Below are positions 22,983 through 31,218 of a stretch of 64,000 bases of DNA, one piece after another (positions within the stretch are counted from its first letter, which is position 1; the number at the start of each line of letters is the position of its first letter). The stretch comes from Candidatus Villigracilis vicinus (GTDB lineage Bacteria; Chloroflexota; Anaerolineae; Anaerolineales; Villigracilaceae), in the NCBI GenBank assembly GCA_016721315.1, contig JADKIL010000003.1, forward strand, positions 682,001 to 746,000, given 5' to 3'. Under the pieces are notes generated by a model. The model ran no database searches. It was not told the origin of the DNA and saw only the letters and a program-made list of their open reading frames with translations. Position numbers and translations under genes: made by a program.

Positions 22983-23044
22983 ACGGACGATGGACAATAG
23001 GCTATTGAACTGGTCTTTTCCATCGTCCATGATCTATCGTCAAT
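22983..23044. repeat. Dispersed hairpin repeat, copy 2 (between pdxS and pdxT)
   Basis: GGACGATGG (22985-22993) pairs with CCATCGTCC (23020-23028); the end CTATCGTCAAT (23034-23044) is identical to that of the copy at 14441-14503. Confidence 0.6.
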
Positions 23045-23054
23045 GGTCTAAAAA

Positions 23055-23633
23055 ATGAAAATCGGTGTCTTAGCTTTACAAGGTGACTTTGCCGAACACA
23101 TCACCATGTTGAAACGGATCGGCGCAGAAACGGCTGAAGTGCGCCTGCCCAAACATTTGGAAGGTTTGGATGGGCTCATCATCCCTGGCGGTGAGTCGAC
23201 AACCATTGGCAAACTGGCGGTGGCGTATGGTTTGATCGAGCCTCTGCGCGAGTTTGGAAGGTCGCATGCCATTTGGGGAACATGCGCAGGCGCGATTTTT
23301 CTTTCGAACGATATTGGACGCGACCAGCCCCTTCTGGGTTTGATGAGTATCAAGGTCAAGCGCAATGCGTTTGGACGTCAGGTCGATTCTTTCGAGACCG
23401 ACCTTGAGATCGATGAACTGTTCAAAGCCACAGGGACGGAACATCCTTATCATGCGGTCTTTATTCGCGGACCGATCATCGAGTCTGTCAGCGGTGAAGC
23501 GAAGGTGTTATGCGCCCTGGAAGATGGACGCATCGTTGCTGCACAGCAGGGACGTTTGCTGGCAACCTCTTTTCACCCGGAACTCACAGACGATACGCGC
23601 TTCCACGAGTATTTCATTTCGTTGGCAAGTTAA
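23055..23633 (+). CDS. pdxT: Pyridoxal 5'-phosphate synthase, glutaminase subunit
   Basis: Class I glutamine amidotransferase of 192 residues that frees ammonia from glutamine for PdxS. The catalytic triad is Cys78 (IWGTCAGAI), His174 and Glu176 (SFHPELTDD), and the PdxT signature GGESTTIGK is at about residues 46-53. The ribosome binding site is poor (the sequence just before the ATG belongs to the hairpin repeat), so it may be translated less than pdxS or by coupling. Confidence 0.97.
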   Translation: MKIGVLALQGDFAEHITMLKRIGAETAEVRLPKHLEGLDGLIIPGGESTTIGKLAVAYGLIEPLREFGRSHAIWGTCAGAIFLSNDIGRDQPLLGLMSIKVKRNAFGRQVDSFETDLEIDELFKATGTEHPYHAVFIRGPIIESVSGEAKVLCALEDGRIVAAQQGRLLATSFHPELTDDTRFHEYFISLAS

Positions 23634-23643
23634 TAAAAATGAG

Positions 23644-23706
23644 ACCCTAAAGGTTTCTTCTTCGGTTATGATATTAGATAACCGTAGAGACCTTTAGGGT
23701 TTTTTT
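23644..23706 (+). terminator. Long terminator after pdxT
   Basis: Outer arms 23644-23657 and 23687-23700 (ACCCTAAAGG core) with an inner CGGTTAT/ATAACCG hairpin (23663-23684), followed by a T tract. The next start codon lies only 6 nt after the T tract. Confidence 0.82.
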
Positions 23707-23711
23707 ACAAA

Positions 23712-24629
23712 ATGACCATTCGTCCCCTTGACCTTCTTGATCTTCCCACCATCGCACGTTATCGCAACGACGTCTTAACTCTCGATAGCACACGGGCGCT
23801 CACACGCGGACATCCCCTCGGGGCGATGGGGTTGTTGGCGTACGTCAACCCGGCGCGGCATTTATACGCAGCGGTAAAAAATAATGACGAGGTCACGCTG
23901 TTGGGCGGCATCATTCACACCCGCGGCGATACCTTCGCAAAGCTTTTATACCTTGCCCCATCCTTCAACCTCAATGATCCCAACCTGCCCGAATTGATCG
24001 AACATCTCTCGGCGCAGGCAGGCGAATGGCAGGCATTCCATGTGATTGCCGAAGTGGACGAGACCAGCGATGTTTTTATGGCGCTGCGCAGATCAGGCTT
24101 CGCCGTCTATGCATGGCAGAGAGTCTGGGATGCGAGTGCGATCGAGAAAACCGAATCAGGCTCGAACAAAGAGTGGATGCGTGTTCAGTCGCTGAACCTG
24201 CCTGCTGTGCAGAGTCTGCATTATCAGATCGTGCCGCAGCTCCTTCAGCCCGTAGACCCGGCACCGAAACGACCAAATGGATTTATCCATTCGGATGGGC
24301 GCAGTTTTGCAAATGTGAACTATGGTGTGTACGGTGTGATGTTGACCCCATTGATCCTGCCGGATGAAAGCGATGTAAGCGGAAAGATCGTCTCGCTCAT
24401 CGAAAGTTTACCCGATCGCCGACGACGTCCTGTATACCTTACAGTCCGTTCTTATCAAGCCTGGCTTGAGCCGGTGTTGGAAGACCTTGGCGCCAAAGCC
24501 CTGCCCCGACAGGCGGTAATGGTGAAGCACCTGGCGCGTTTCGTCAAAGACGCAAAACCCGCGCGTGTGGTACCCTCCAGTGTACGGGTTCAACCCACAC
24601 AAATGAGTAGAATGGATTCGGATGAGTAG
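23712..24629 (+). CDS. GNAT-like acetyltransferase family protein
   Basis: 305 residues beginning MTIRPLDLLDLPTIARY, the usual opening of GNAT acetyltransferases. The central part (FAKLLYLAPSFNLNDP) and VYLTVRSYQAWLEPVLEDLG fit two diverged GNAT halves, but the acetyl-CoA loop (R/Q-x-x-G-x-G/A) is not clear, so catalytic activity is doubtful. No Shine-Dalgarno sequence exists, since the ATG comes 6 nt after the pdxT terminator. The stop overlaps the next gene by 8 bp. Confidence 0.72.
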   Translation: MTIRPLDLLDLPTIARYRNDVLTLDSTRALTRGHPLGAMGLLAYVNPARHLYAAVKNNDEVTLLGGIIHTRGDTFAKLLYLAPSFNLNDPNLPELIEHLSAQAGEWQAFHVIAEVDETSDVFMALRRSGFAVYAWQRVWDASAIEKTESGSNKEWMRVQSLNLPAVQSLHYQIVPQLLQPVDPAPKRPNGFIHSDGRSFANVNYGVYGVMLTPLILPDESDVSGKIVSLIESLPDRRRRPVYLTVRSYQAWLEPVLEDLGAKALPRQAVMVKHLARFVKDAKPARVVPSSVRVQPTQMSRMDSDE

Positions 24630-24942
24630 CTGGTCGATCTATAACAAAGGAAAAACCATTGGCACAACCAGTGCAGAAGGCGGGCTGGTGCTTTCTGATG
24701 AGGTTAATGATGCCGGTGCGCGCATCACACTAAAACGCGGCAACAGTTACATTTCAGTTTCGCTGCACATCAAAGGCTGGATGGATCACACACGCTTCTT
24801 CTCCACTGATGCTGATGCCCAGCGCGAATACCGCGCCATGCGCTCGGCAGTTTCATCTGTATTATCCATTATCAATACCGAAGGGGTCAGTGAAATAAAA
24901 GTTTGGGAAGCGATTTCAGATTTTGTCAGAAGGTTTCCGTAA
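24622..24942 (+). CDS. Hypothetical protein
   Basis: 106-residue soluble protein (MSSWSIYNKGKTIGTTSAEG ... KVWEAISDFVRRFP) with no domain I recognise. It starts inside the last codons of the GNAT-like gene (8-bp overlap), so the two are probably co-translated. The pattern suggests a beta-rich N-terminus and a helical end. Confidence 0.7.
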   Translation: MSSWSIYNKGKTIGTTSAEGGLVLSDEVNDAGARITLKRGNSYISVSLHIKGWMDHTRFFSTDADAQREYRAMRSAVSSVLSIINTEGVSEIKVWEAISDFVRRFP

Positions 24943-24996
24943 CCTGCGGCAAATGGAAATAGCCTTCCTCTCAAAAAATCTCATAAAGATGTGACT

Positions 24997-25668
24997 ATGA
25001 AAAAAGCGATAAAAGCCCTAATCTTTGATTTTGACGGGTTAATCCTCGATACCGAGACACCCGAAGTTTTGGTTTGGCAATCCATTTATAAAGAGTACGG
25101 ATTTGAACTGCCCGTGGAGGAATGGGAAAAGACCGTGGGCGGATACGGCATCTCGAACTTTGACCCCGCACAGAACCTTGCGCTTCTTTCTCAGGAACGG
25201 CTGGAGCCTGCATCCCTCAAAGCCCGCTACCGGCTGGAAGCGGATGCGATCATCCATGCCAATCCCATCATGCCTGGCATTATCGAGTTGATCACTGAAG
25301 CCCAAAAAAATGGATTGAAGGTCGCCATTGGCTCCAGCTCTCCACACTCCTGGGTGGATGCACACACCCAGCGTCTTGACATCTATCATCTCTTCAACCA
25401 TATTATCTGCCAGGATGATGTTGCCCCAGGCAGGACAAAACCCCACCCCGATATTTATTTAAAGGCATTGGAAACCCTGCAAGTGGAAAAGCACGAAGCA
25501 GTTGTCTTTGAAGACTCTCCCAATGGAGTGCTGGCATCCAAACGAGCCGGGGTCTTCGTGGTGGCGGTTCCCAACCCGCTGACGGCAAAGATGAACGTGC
25601 AAGGTGACCTGACTGTGCCATCACTGGCTGAATTGACCCTGCAAGACCTGGCAGAAAAGATCAACTAG
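24997..25668 (+). CDS. HAD family hydrolase, beta-phosphoglucomutase-like
   Basis: 223-residue phosphatase or phosphomutase of HAD subfamily I. The nucleophile Asp11 and acid Asp13 lie in IFDFDGLILDTE; motif II is AIGSSSPHSW; the lysine is in PGRTKPHPDIY; motif IV is VVFEDSPNGVLA. The helical cap follows the first motif. ATG 24997 is used; GTG 24991 is the in-frame alternative. The substrate is a small phosphorylated sugar or similar, not determinable here. Confidence 0.92.
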   Translation: MKKAIKALIFDFDGLILDTETPEVLVWQSIYKEYGFELPVEEWEKTVGGYGISNFDPAQNLALLSQERLEPASLKARYRLEADAIIHANPIMPGIIELITEAQKNGLKVAIGSSSPHSWVDAHTQRLDIYHLFNHIICQDDVAPGRTKPHPDIYLKALETLQVEKHEAVVFEDSPNGVLASKRAGVFVVAVPNPLTAKMNVQGDLTVPSLAELTLQDLAEKIN

Positions 25669-25712
25669 CCTGTAAAGAAACCAGCTTTGTTTATCTCTGG
25701 TAAAGGTAATTC

Positions 25713-26927
25713 ATGCGGAAACGAATCATCCCCATCCTTATTGGCATCTTTGCTTTGGCGGGTATTGCTTATTTTTGGCTCAAGTCGGCTGCACCTCAAA
25801 CGCAGTCTTCCTCATTTGAGAGTATAGCGTCTACGCCAACAGCTATTTCCTCTCATGCACCCGAAGTCCTTCCGCTTGCGAACAGCCCGTTAAAAGCCTC
25901 CATCACTGCTGCAGGAGATTACCTCGTCCGCCAGCAATTGGCGAATGGCGAGTTGGCATATCAAGTTAACTTGCTGACCAATGACCGTTCATCCGTCCCT
26001 TCCTATATCCGTCTGATGGGTGGGACAAGCGCACTGTACACCGTGTGCCGTGTGGCAGGCGACATGATCTATTGTGATGCTGCCGATCGCGCACTTGAAC
26101 AGTATCTCCCCAACCTATTAACGGACCCGGAACACTTTAAAGGGACGTGCCTTTATACCAACGGAGCTTGTCCGCTCGGCGGGGCGACGGTGACCATTGA
26201 TGCCATATATAAACGCTGGCAGGCAACCGGGACCGTTTTGCTAAATAGGCATGATCTGTTAGCGGATGCTGTCAACTCAGGCTACTTCATCGTATCCATG
26301 CGCCGACCCGAAGGCGGTTTCTATCATTCCTTCGACCCGCATTTTGCTGGAACCGTAGACCCGAATTATTTCGACCCAACGTTTAATGGCGAGGGTGTGG
26401 CCGCATTGCTGCAACTTTACGAAATGACCGGTAATGATTTCTGGCTCGAACAGGCTCATGAGGTGAATGCCTTCATGGTAACCCTGCCCGTCACTGAAGA
26501 TTCCGGGCATGCCTATGCGTTTGCATTGTTTGCCCGCACAGATACGCTCAGCAAAGTGGAATTGGGCTATGCCAAAAGCATTGCCGACTTGATCATTGCC
26601 GGGCAGATCCGTTCGCTGAACCCTGCAAACTCCAGCACGGCAACCACAACCAAGGTCGAAGCCTTGTCGGCAGCGGCGCAGGCTTTCGCTTTCGCTGATG
26701 CAGACCATGAATGGCTCGACCGAGAGATCAAAACTTTTATCACCTTCGTGCAGGCGCGCCAGTTCCCTGCCAATGACTGCAACTTTGATCTCACGAAAGA
26801 CATGCTGGAACGTTACAGCGGCGGACTTTTCAATACTTGTGAAGACCCCTCCATTCGCGTGGATGGCATACAGCACTGGGTTGATGGGTTGACGATGTAT
26901 CTGGAATATCAGGGGATGGAGAAATAA
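25713..26927 (+). CDS. Secreted alpha/alpha-barrel-like hypothetical protein
   Basis: 404 residues. An N-terminal membrane anchor/signal (IIPILIGIFALAGIAYFWL) is followed by a Ser/Thr-rich linker and a domain rich in paired helices (AGDYLVRQQLANGELAY, GEGVAALLQLYEMTGNDFWL, AAAQAFAFADADHEWLD), the pattern of six-hairpin glycosidase or terpenoid-cyclase toroids. I cannot point to catalytic residues. AAAGG lies before the ATG. It ends facing phnE with a terminator between. Confidence 0.75.
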   Translation: MRKRIIPILIGIFALAGIAYFWLKSAAPQTQSSSFESIASTPTAISSHAPEVLPLANSPLKASITAAGDYLVRQQLANGELAYQVNLLTNDRSSVPSYIRLMGGTSALYTVCRVAGDMIYCDAADRALEQYLPNLLTDPEHFKGTCLYTNGACPLGGATVTIDAIYKRWQATGTVLLNRHDLLADAVNSGYFIVSMRRPEGGFYHSFDPHFAGTVDPNYFDPTFNGEGVAALLQLYEMTGNDFWLEQAHEVNAFMVTLPVTEDSGHAYAFALFARTDTLSKVELGYAKSIADLIIAGQIRSLNPANSSTATTTKVEALSAAAQAFAFADADHEWLDREIKTFITFVQARQFPANDCNFDLTKDMLERYSGGLFNTCEDPSIRVDGIQHWVDGLTMYLEYQGMEK

Positions 26928-26955
26928 GTTCGAAAACAGGCAGACAAACAATAAA

Positions 26956-26985
26956 AACTCCCGTTGATAAAAGTCAACGGGAGTT
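26956..26985. terminator. Terminator between the secreted protein and phnE
   Basis: Perfect 12-bp arms AACTCCCGTTGA (26956-26967) and TCAACGGGAGTT (26974-26985); it serves two convergent transcripts. Confidence 0.85.
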
Positions 26986-27014
26986 TGCTCTTTTACTTTC
27001 CACTCACTACAACC

Positions 27015-28868
27015 TTACACGTATTTTTCCCTCAACACCGAAGAAATGTAATCCATGCTTGCAACGACAATCGCAATGGCAAACATCTGTGCAGATGCGG
27101 CGCGGTAGTTGAGCAGGTTAATGTTCTGTTGCAGCAGGAAGCCGATGCCGCCGCCGCCCACAAAACCGATGATGGTGGACATACGCACATTGATATCCCA
27201 GCGGTACATGGTGTAGGAAATATACGGCGGAATGATCTGGGGGATGACCGCATATACGATGGTCTGCAAGCGGTTCGCCCCCGTGGCTTGAATGGCTTCC
27301 AACGGACCCGCCATAATGCTCTCAACCTGTTCTGAATAAAGTTTTGCAAGGCTCACAATGGTATGCAGACCAAGCGCCATCATACCGGCGAATGGACCGA
27401 TCCCCACGGCGATCACGAACACGATAGCCATGACCAATGCTTCAATGGAGCGTAATCCATTCAGGAAGGTACGTGTAATGTAGTAAATGACCAACCCGGT
27501 CGGCAGGGTCGCTTTGGGCTTGGTGAGAAGTGCCAGGGTAAGCCCAAGGATTCCGCCTGCCGTTGCCGGACCCCAGAGGGTGTAAAGCGGATTGCCAACC
27601 TGGTACAACCACTCCACCAATTGACCGAGCAAACCAAAAACCGTCATACCGGCAAGAGTGGCAAAGACAATGTTGAACAGTTTGACATTGGTTGGGGCAA
27701 GTTTTTCCGTGGCGCGTTGACCAACTTTGCCCATGAAACTGCTCAAGGTTCCGCCTGCAGCTAATCCGCCGAGAGCGGGGGTGATGATACCGACGATATC
27801 TCCGCTTTGGAAGAGAAAGTTGCCGAGGAAGGCGAACCAGCCCTTGGATGCCATGATCACCTGCCCAAGGTTTTTAGCAAGAGCGGCAAGTTGGAAAAGC
27901 CCATAAAAGCCGACCAGAGTGACAACGAAGATAACAGCCCACCGCCCGATCTGTAAAGAAACCGAAGGTTTGGATGTTTCTTCCTGTGGCAATGCCCAGC
28001 GCAAGCCGTAGATAAGGATGATAGGCGCAATGATGACAGAAACAAGATTAATGAAAATGTTTCCTGTAAAAGGATCACCCAACCTTTCCACCCAGCGGAC
28101 AATAAGATAGCCAATGCCCATTCCCAATGGCCAGCCCAAAAGCGAGAAGGCAATGCTTGCAAGCGGGCTTCGTACTGGTTTCATCAAGTTTCGGGCGGCA
28201 ATGAAACTTAGCGGAATGGCAAGGAAAGTTCCGAATGTGGTTGCAAGCAGGGCAAGGAAGACCGTCTCAACGATCTTTTCCCAGGTATCTTTGGCGGTTT
28301 GCGTTAAATGCGGGGCACCCACATTTTGTTTTAGTGTGGCGCGAATGTATTGAATATCTGCACTGGGGCGTTTGGGCAGGGTCAGCTCAAAGATAAAATG
28401 ACCAGCGGCATCGGTTTCAACATTATCCCGTCCGAGGGTTACGACATTGGCGGGGTCGCTGCCAGGTACAAAGCGAAGCGGACCGGAAACATTCGGCGCG
28501 AAATTAAAGCCTTCCACTTGCACGGTTTCTCCCGGCTCTGCGCAGGAAGGCGAGATGACCAGGTAGGGTCCGTTCTTGTCTGGTTCAGGCAGGGTTGGTG
28601 CGCCGCTTGCGGGGCAGGTGACATACACCGGCGAGTTAACGATCTCTTCCTGCTGATCGTAGGCGAAGATCTCAGGCTTGGCGAGGGCACGCATCACGCG
28701 TGTGAGGCTTTCCTGCCGGCGTTCGCTGCGCAGGTCTTCCAGGTCCACCTTGGTGATCTGGAAACCATAGGCATACACAACGATACCGAAGATGACCGTC
28801 AGCCCGAGTTGGAGAGATCTCCAGGGCGATGCTTTTTTATCTTTGTTATTTTCTGCCATGGCGGTCAT
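27015..28868 (-). CDS. phnE: Phosphonate ABC transporter permease, enlarged form
   Basis: 617 residues, about twice the usual PhnE. Order: one N-terminal membrane helix; an extracytoplasmic segment of about 160 residues with an Ig/TIG-like stretch (ISPSCAEPGETVQVEGFNFA); a permease part starting VETVFLALLATTFGTFLAIP; about 200 inserted residues with extra membrane helices; then the C-terminal permease core with the EAA-type loop (MAGPLEAIQATGANRLQTI) and IGFVGGGGIGFLL. The ATG at 28868 overlaps the phnC stop (ATGA). An inner-membrane channel for phosphonate or phosphate-like compounds is the expected role. Confidence 0.93.
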   Translation of the reverse strand: MTAMAENNKDKKASPWRSLQLGLTVIFGIVVYAYGFQITKVDLEDLRSERRQESLTRVMRALAKPEIFAYDQQEEIVNSPVYVTCPASGAPTLPEPDKNGPYLVISPSCAEPGETVQVEGFNFAPNVSGPLRFVPGSDPANVVTLGRDNVETDAAGHFIFELTLPKRPSADIQYIRATLKQNVGAPHLTQTAKDTWEKIVETVFLALLATTFGTFLAIPLSFIAARNLMKPVRSPLASIAFSLLGWPLGMGIGYLIVRWVERLGDPFTGNIFINLVSVIIAPIILIYGLRWALPQEETSKPSVSLQIGRWAVIFVVTLVGFYGLFQLAALAKNLGQVIMASKGWFAFLGNFLFQSGDIVGIITPALGGLAAGGTLSSFMGKVGQRATEKLAPTNVKLFNIVFATLAGMTVFGLLGQLVEWLYQVGNPLYTLWGPATAGGILGLTLALLTKPKATLPTGLVIYYITRTFLNGLRSIEALVMAIVFVIAVGIGPFAGMMALGLHTIVSLAKLYSEQVESIMAGPLEAIQATGANRLQTIVYAVIPQIIPPYISYTMYRWDINVRMSTIIGFVGGGGIGFLLQQNINLLNYRAASAQMFAIAIVVASMDYISSVLREKYV

Positions 28869-29617
28869 CCAACCCTTTCTGCATCGCGTCCGTAAATGTC
28901 TTTGAATTTCCTGTCATCGATCTCGCTGGGAAGTCCTTCAAAAACGAGCTGTCCTTGATTAAGTGCCACGACTCGATCCGCATAGCGATGTACAAGGTCA
29001 AGGAAGTGCAAACTGCATAGCACTGTCACACCGTCTTTATCGTTGATATCTTCCAAATGCTTCATGATGCTGTGCGCAAGGACGGGGTCTAGGCTGGCAA
29101 CCGGCTCATCGGCGAGGATCATTTCCGGGTCCTGCATGAGCGCGCGTGCAATGCCCACGCGTTGCTGCTGTCCGCCGCTGAGCTCATCGGCGCGGTGATC
29201 GGCTTTATCTGCAATGCCTACACGTTCGAGTTGCTTGATGGCTTTTTGAATATCATCTTTGGGGAAGCGGTTCAGGAGGCTCCATGCCGGGTTGATATAC
29301 CCCAGCCGACCTGCCAACACGTTGGTGATCACCTTCGAGCGATGCACCAGGTTGAAGTGTTGAAAGACCATGCCGATCTTGCGTCGGATGCGCCGCATTT
29401 CTTCCGGTGAGGCTTTGGTGATGTCCTCTCCGTTCCAGAGGATCTGCCCGTCGGTCGGTTCAATGAGGCGGTTGATACAACGCAGCAGGGTGGATTTTCC
29501 CGATCCGCTTAAACCGATCACGGCAAGGAATTGCCCATCGGGTACATCAAAGCTGACATTGTCGAGTGCTTTGACGCCGCCGTCGTAGATTTTGGTCAGG
29601 TTTTTGATTTGAAGCAT
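28865..29617 (-). CDS. phnC: Phosphonate ABC transporter ATP-binding protein
   Basis: 250-residue ABC ATPase powering PhnE. Walker A GLSGSGKS (residues 35-42), signature LSGGQQQRVGIARAL, Walker B MILADEP and the PhnC-typical HFNLVHRSKVITNVLAGRLG are present. The internal ATG at 29617 has AGGAAG upstream and gives the normal N-terminus MLQIKNLTKIYDGG. It lies between phnD and phnE. Confidence 0.97.
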   Translation of the reverse strand: MLQIKNLTKIYDGGVKALDNVSFDVPDGQFLAVIGLSGSGKSTLLRCINRLIEPTDGQILWNGEDITKASPEEMRRIRRKIGMVFQHFNLVHRSKVITNVLAGRLGYINPAWSLLNRFPKDDIQKAIKQLERVGIADKADHRADELSGGQQQRVGIARALMQDPEMILADEPVASLDPVLAHSIMKHLEDINDKDGVTVLCSLHFLDLVHRYADRVVALNQGQLVFEGLPSEIDDRKFKDIYGRDAERVG

Positions 29618-29718
29618 CTGAGACTTCCTGAAAGATGAAATGGGTTTGCATTCATACCTGATGAAATACAAGCAATTTTACCCCCGCCCTTATATTTCCT
29701 AATTAACTGAATGGATAA

Positions 29719-29757
29719 AATTTTGGGCAGGGAGATGTTTTCTCCCTGCCCAAAATT
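29719..29757 (-). terminator. Strong intercistronic hairpin between phnD and phnC
   Basis: Seventeen-base perfect arms (29719-29735 and 29741-29757; core GGGCAGGGAGA/TCTCCCTGCCC) with a 5-nt loop. Within the operon it would attenuate transcription after phnD or stabilise its mRNA, giving more binding protein than transporter. Confidence 0.8.
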
Positions 29758-29773
29758 AAATTGCAGGTATTGC

Positions 29774-30904
29774 TTATTCGGGAAGTTTGTAGCCGGTGGC
29801 TTCAACCATCGCGCGGACGAAGTCATATTCGGCATCTTCGGCGGGGGCAATGCCAGACCAGCCGTAGAAGTCGGAAGAACCGATGGAGGTTCCCCATGCT
29901 TCGGTCTGCGAGAAGGCAACAAGCGCTTCTTCGATCTGGGTGCGGACATCAGCAGGGAATTCAGGACCGAAGGACAGGGTGTCGTTCGGGATCGCCTGGG
30001 AGACGGCGAGGATGCGGACCTTCTGGATCACATCCGGTGCTTCGGTGCGGATGTTGGCACGGGCATCGAGAATGCGGTACCCGTCGCAAAGCAATTTCTT
30101 GCCTTCGGTATCGGGTGCGCAGTTGGCAACCGATTCTTCAGGGATCTCATACTGAGCCAGCTCGGTGATCGTTCCGGCGAGATAATCATCATAGCTGAAG
30201 ATCGGGGCGCCTTCGGGGCTCAAAGGTACGCTATAGAACACGGTTCCGAAATCCACTTCGCCGTTGTACACAGCGGTGACGGTCTGGTTGTGACCACCGG
30301 TCTGGATCTGCTCACCGGGGGTGATGCCAGCCGCGGCAAATTCAACAGCGGGAACCATATACCCGGAGGTGGAACCCTGGTCACCGTAACCCCATTTCTT
30401 GCCTTCGAGGTCGGCGAGGGTTTGGATCTCGCTGTCGCGGGCGACGATATATTCAGCCCAATAGACAGGGTATCCAAAGCGGATGGCTTTGAAGGAAACA
30501 TCCACGCCACACAACTGGCTGGCAATGGCGTACCCAAGACCCGGAATGAACGCCATGGTGTCGGCAGGAGAGGCGCACATTTCTTCAACGGTCGCAGCGT
30601 AAGAGGTCGGGACGACCACTTCGAAGGTGAGACCAGTGGCTTCGTTCAAAGCGGCAGCCATGACTTCACCACCGGTGGTGATGATGTTCGCATCCACCGA
30701 GGGGACGAACAAAACCTTGATGGGGTGTTCGGGTGAACCGATGGCGGGCATTTCTTCAGTGGGTTCGGCGGTGGGAGCTTCGGTTGCAGCCTCGGTGGGA
30801 ACCTCGGTTGCAGGCGCTTCTGTGGCAGGTGCTCCACAGGCGCTGAGCATCATCGAAATGGTCACGATGAGCGACAACAGGACGAACAAATTGCGTTTAT
30901 TCAT
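29774..30904 (-). CDS. phnD: Phosphonate ABC transporter substrate-binding lipoprotein
   Basis: 376-residue lipoprotein. The signal ends in MMLSAC (lipobox), followed by an Ala/Thr/Glu/Pro linker (GAPATEAPATEVPTEAAT) and a PhnD-type binding domain: IKVLFVPSVDANIITTGGE, then WGYGDQGSTSGYMVP, the conserved ligand-contacting S/T cluster of the family, and VDFGTVFYSVP. AAGGAG precedes the ATG. It is the first gene of phnDCE. The true ligand could be phosphonate, phosphite or phosphate. Confidence 0.95.
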   Translation of the reverse strand: MNKRNLFVLLSLIVTISMMLSACGAPATEAPATEVPTEAATEAPTAEPTEEMPAIGSPEHPIKVLFVPSVDANIITTGGEVMAAALNEATGLTFEVVVPTSYAATVEEMCASPADTMAFIPGLGYAIASQLCGVDVSFKAIRFGYPVYWAEYIVARDSEIQTLADLEGKKWGYGDQGSTSGYMVPAVEFAAAGITPGEQIQTGGHNQTVTAVYNGEVDFGTVFYSVPLSPEGAPIFSYDDYLAGTITELAQYEIPEESVANCAPDTEGKKLLCDGYRILDARANIRTEAPDVIQKVRILAVSQAIPNDTLSFGPEFPADVRTQIEEALVAFSQTEAWGTSIGSSDFYGWSGIAPAEDAEYDFVRAMVEATGYKLPE

Positions 30905-30979
30905 TTTTCTCCTTCTTTCTTATGTCTTTCTGAATATGAATGTTGAGGCACAGGTATCCCCAACAAATTTATAATACCT

Positions 30980-31000
30980 CTTGTTAACATTGTTAACAAG
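30980..31000. promoter_or_regulatory. 21-bp palindromic operator candidate before phnD
   Basis: CTTGTTAAC and GTTAACAAG (30980-30988, 30992-31000) form a perfect inverted repeat with a 3-bp centre. Read on the minus strand, it contains TTGTTA as a -35 box with TATAAA 18 bp downstream, so a bound protein would block the phnD promoter. Confidence 0.6.
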
Positions 31001-31160
31001 TACTCTTCTCTTAAAAAGAGAGGATGCAATTCCCCTTTTGGGAAATTGCGACCTGTATAGACATATTTAGAGTGTCTTCGATATTATACAGGGATTCATA
31101 AAAATCGGTATGGGGGAATATAGTGTTCATGCTCAATATTTATTCACGTGGTCTAATAAA

Positions 31161-31191
31161 AAACTCCTGCCGGTTCTTTCAGCAGGAGTTT
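31161..31191 (-). terminator. Terminator of lipA
   Basis: AAACTCCTGC (31161-31170) pairs with GCAGGAGTTT (31182-31191); on the minus strand it is followed by a T run. Confidence 0.85.
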
Positions 31192-31218
31192 CACTATTTA
31201 TCTACTACTTTCCGTTAA

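Larger units (their letters stand above)
30905..31218. other. Gap between phnD and lipA
   Basis: About 314 bp with no coding potential: it holds the phnD promoter and palindrome next to phnD and the lipA terminator at the other end; the middle (31020-31150) shows nothing I can name. Confidence 0.6.
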
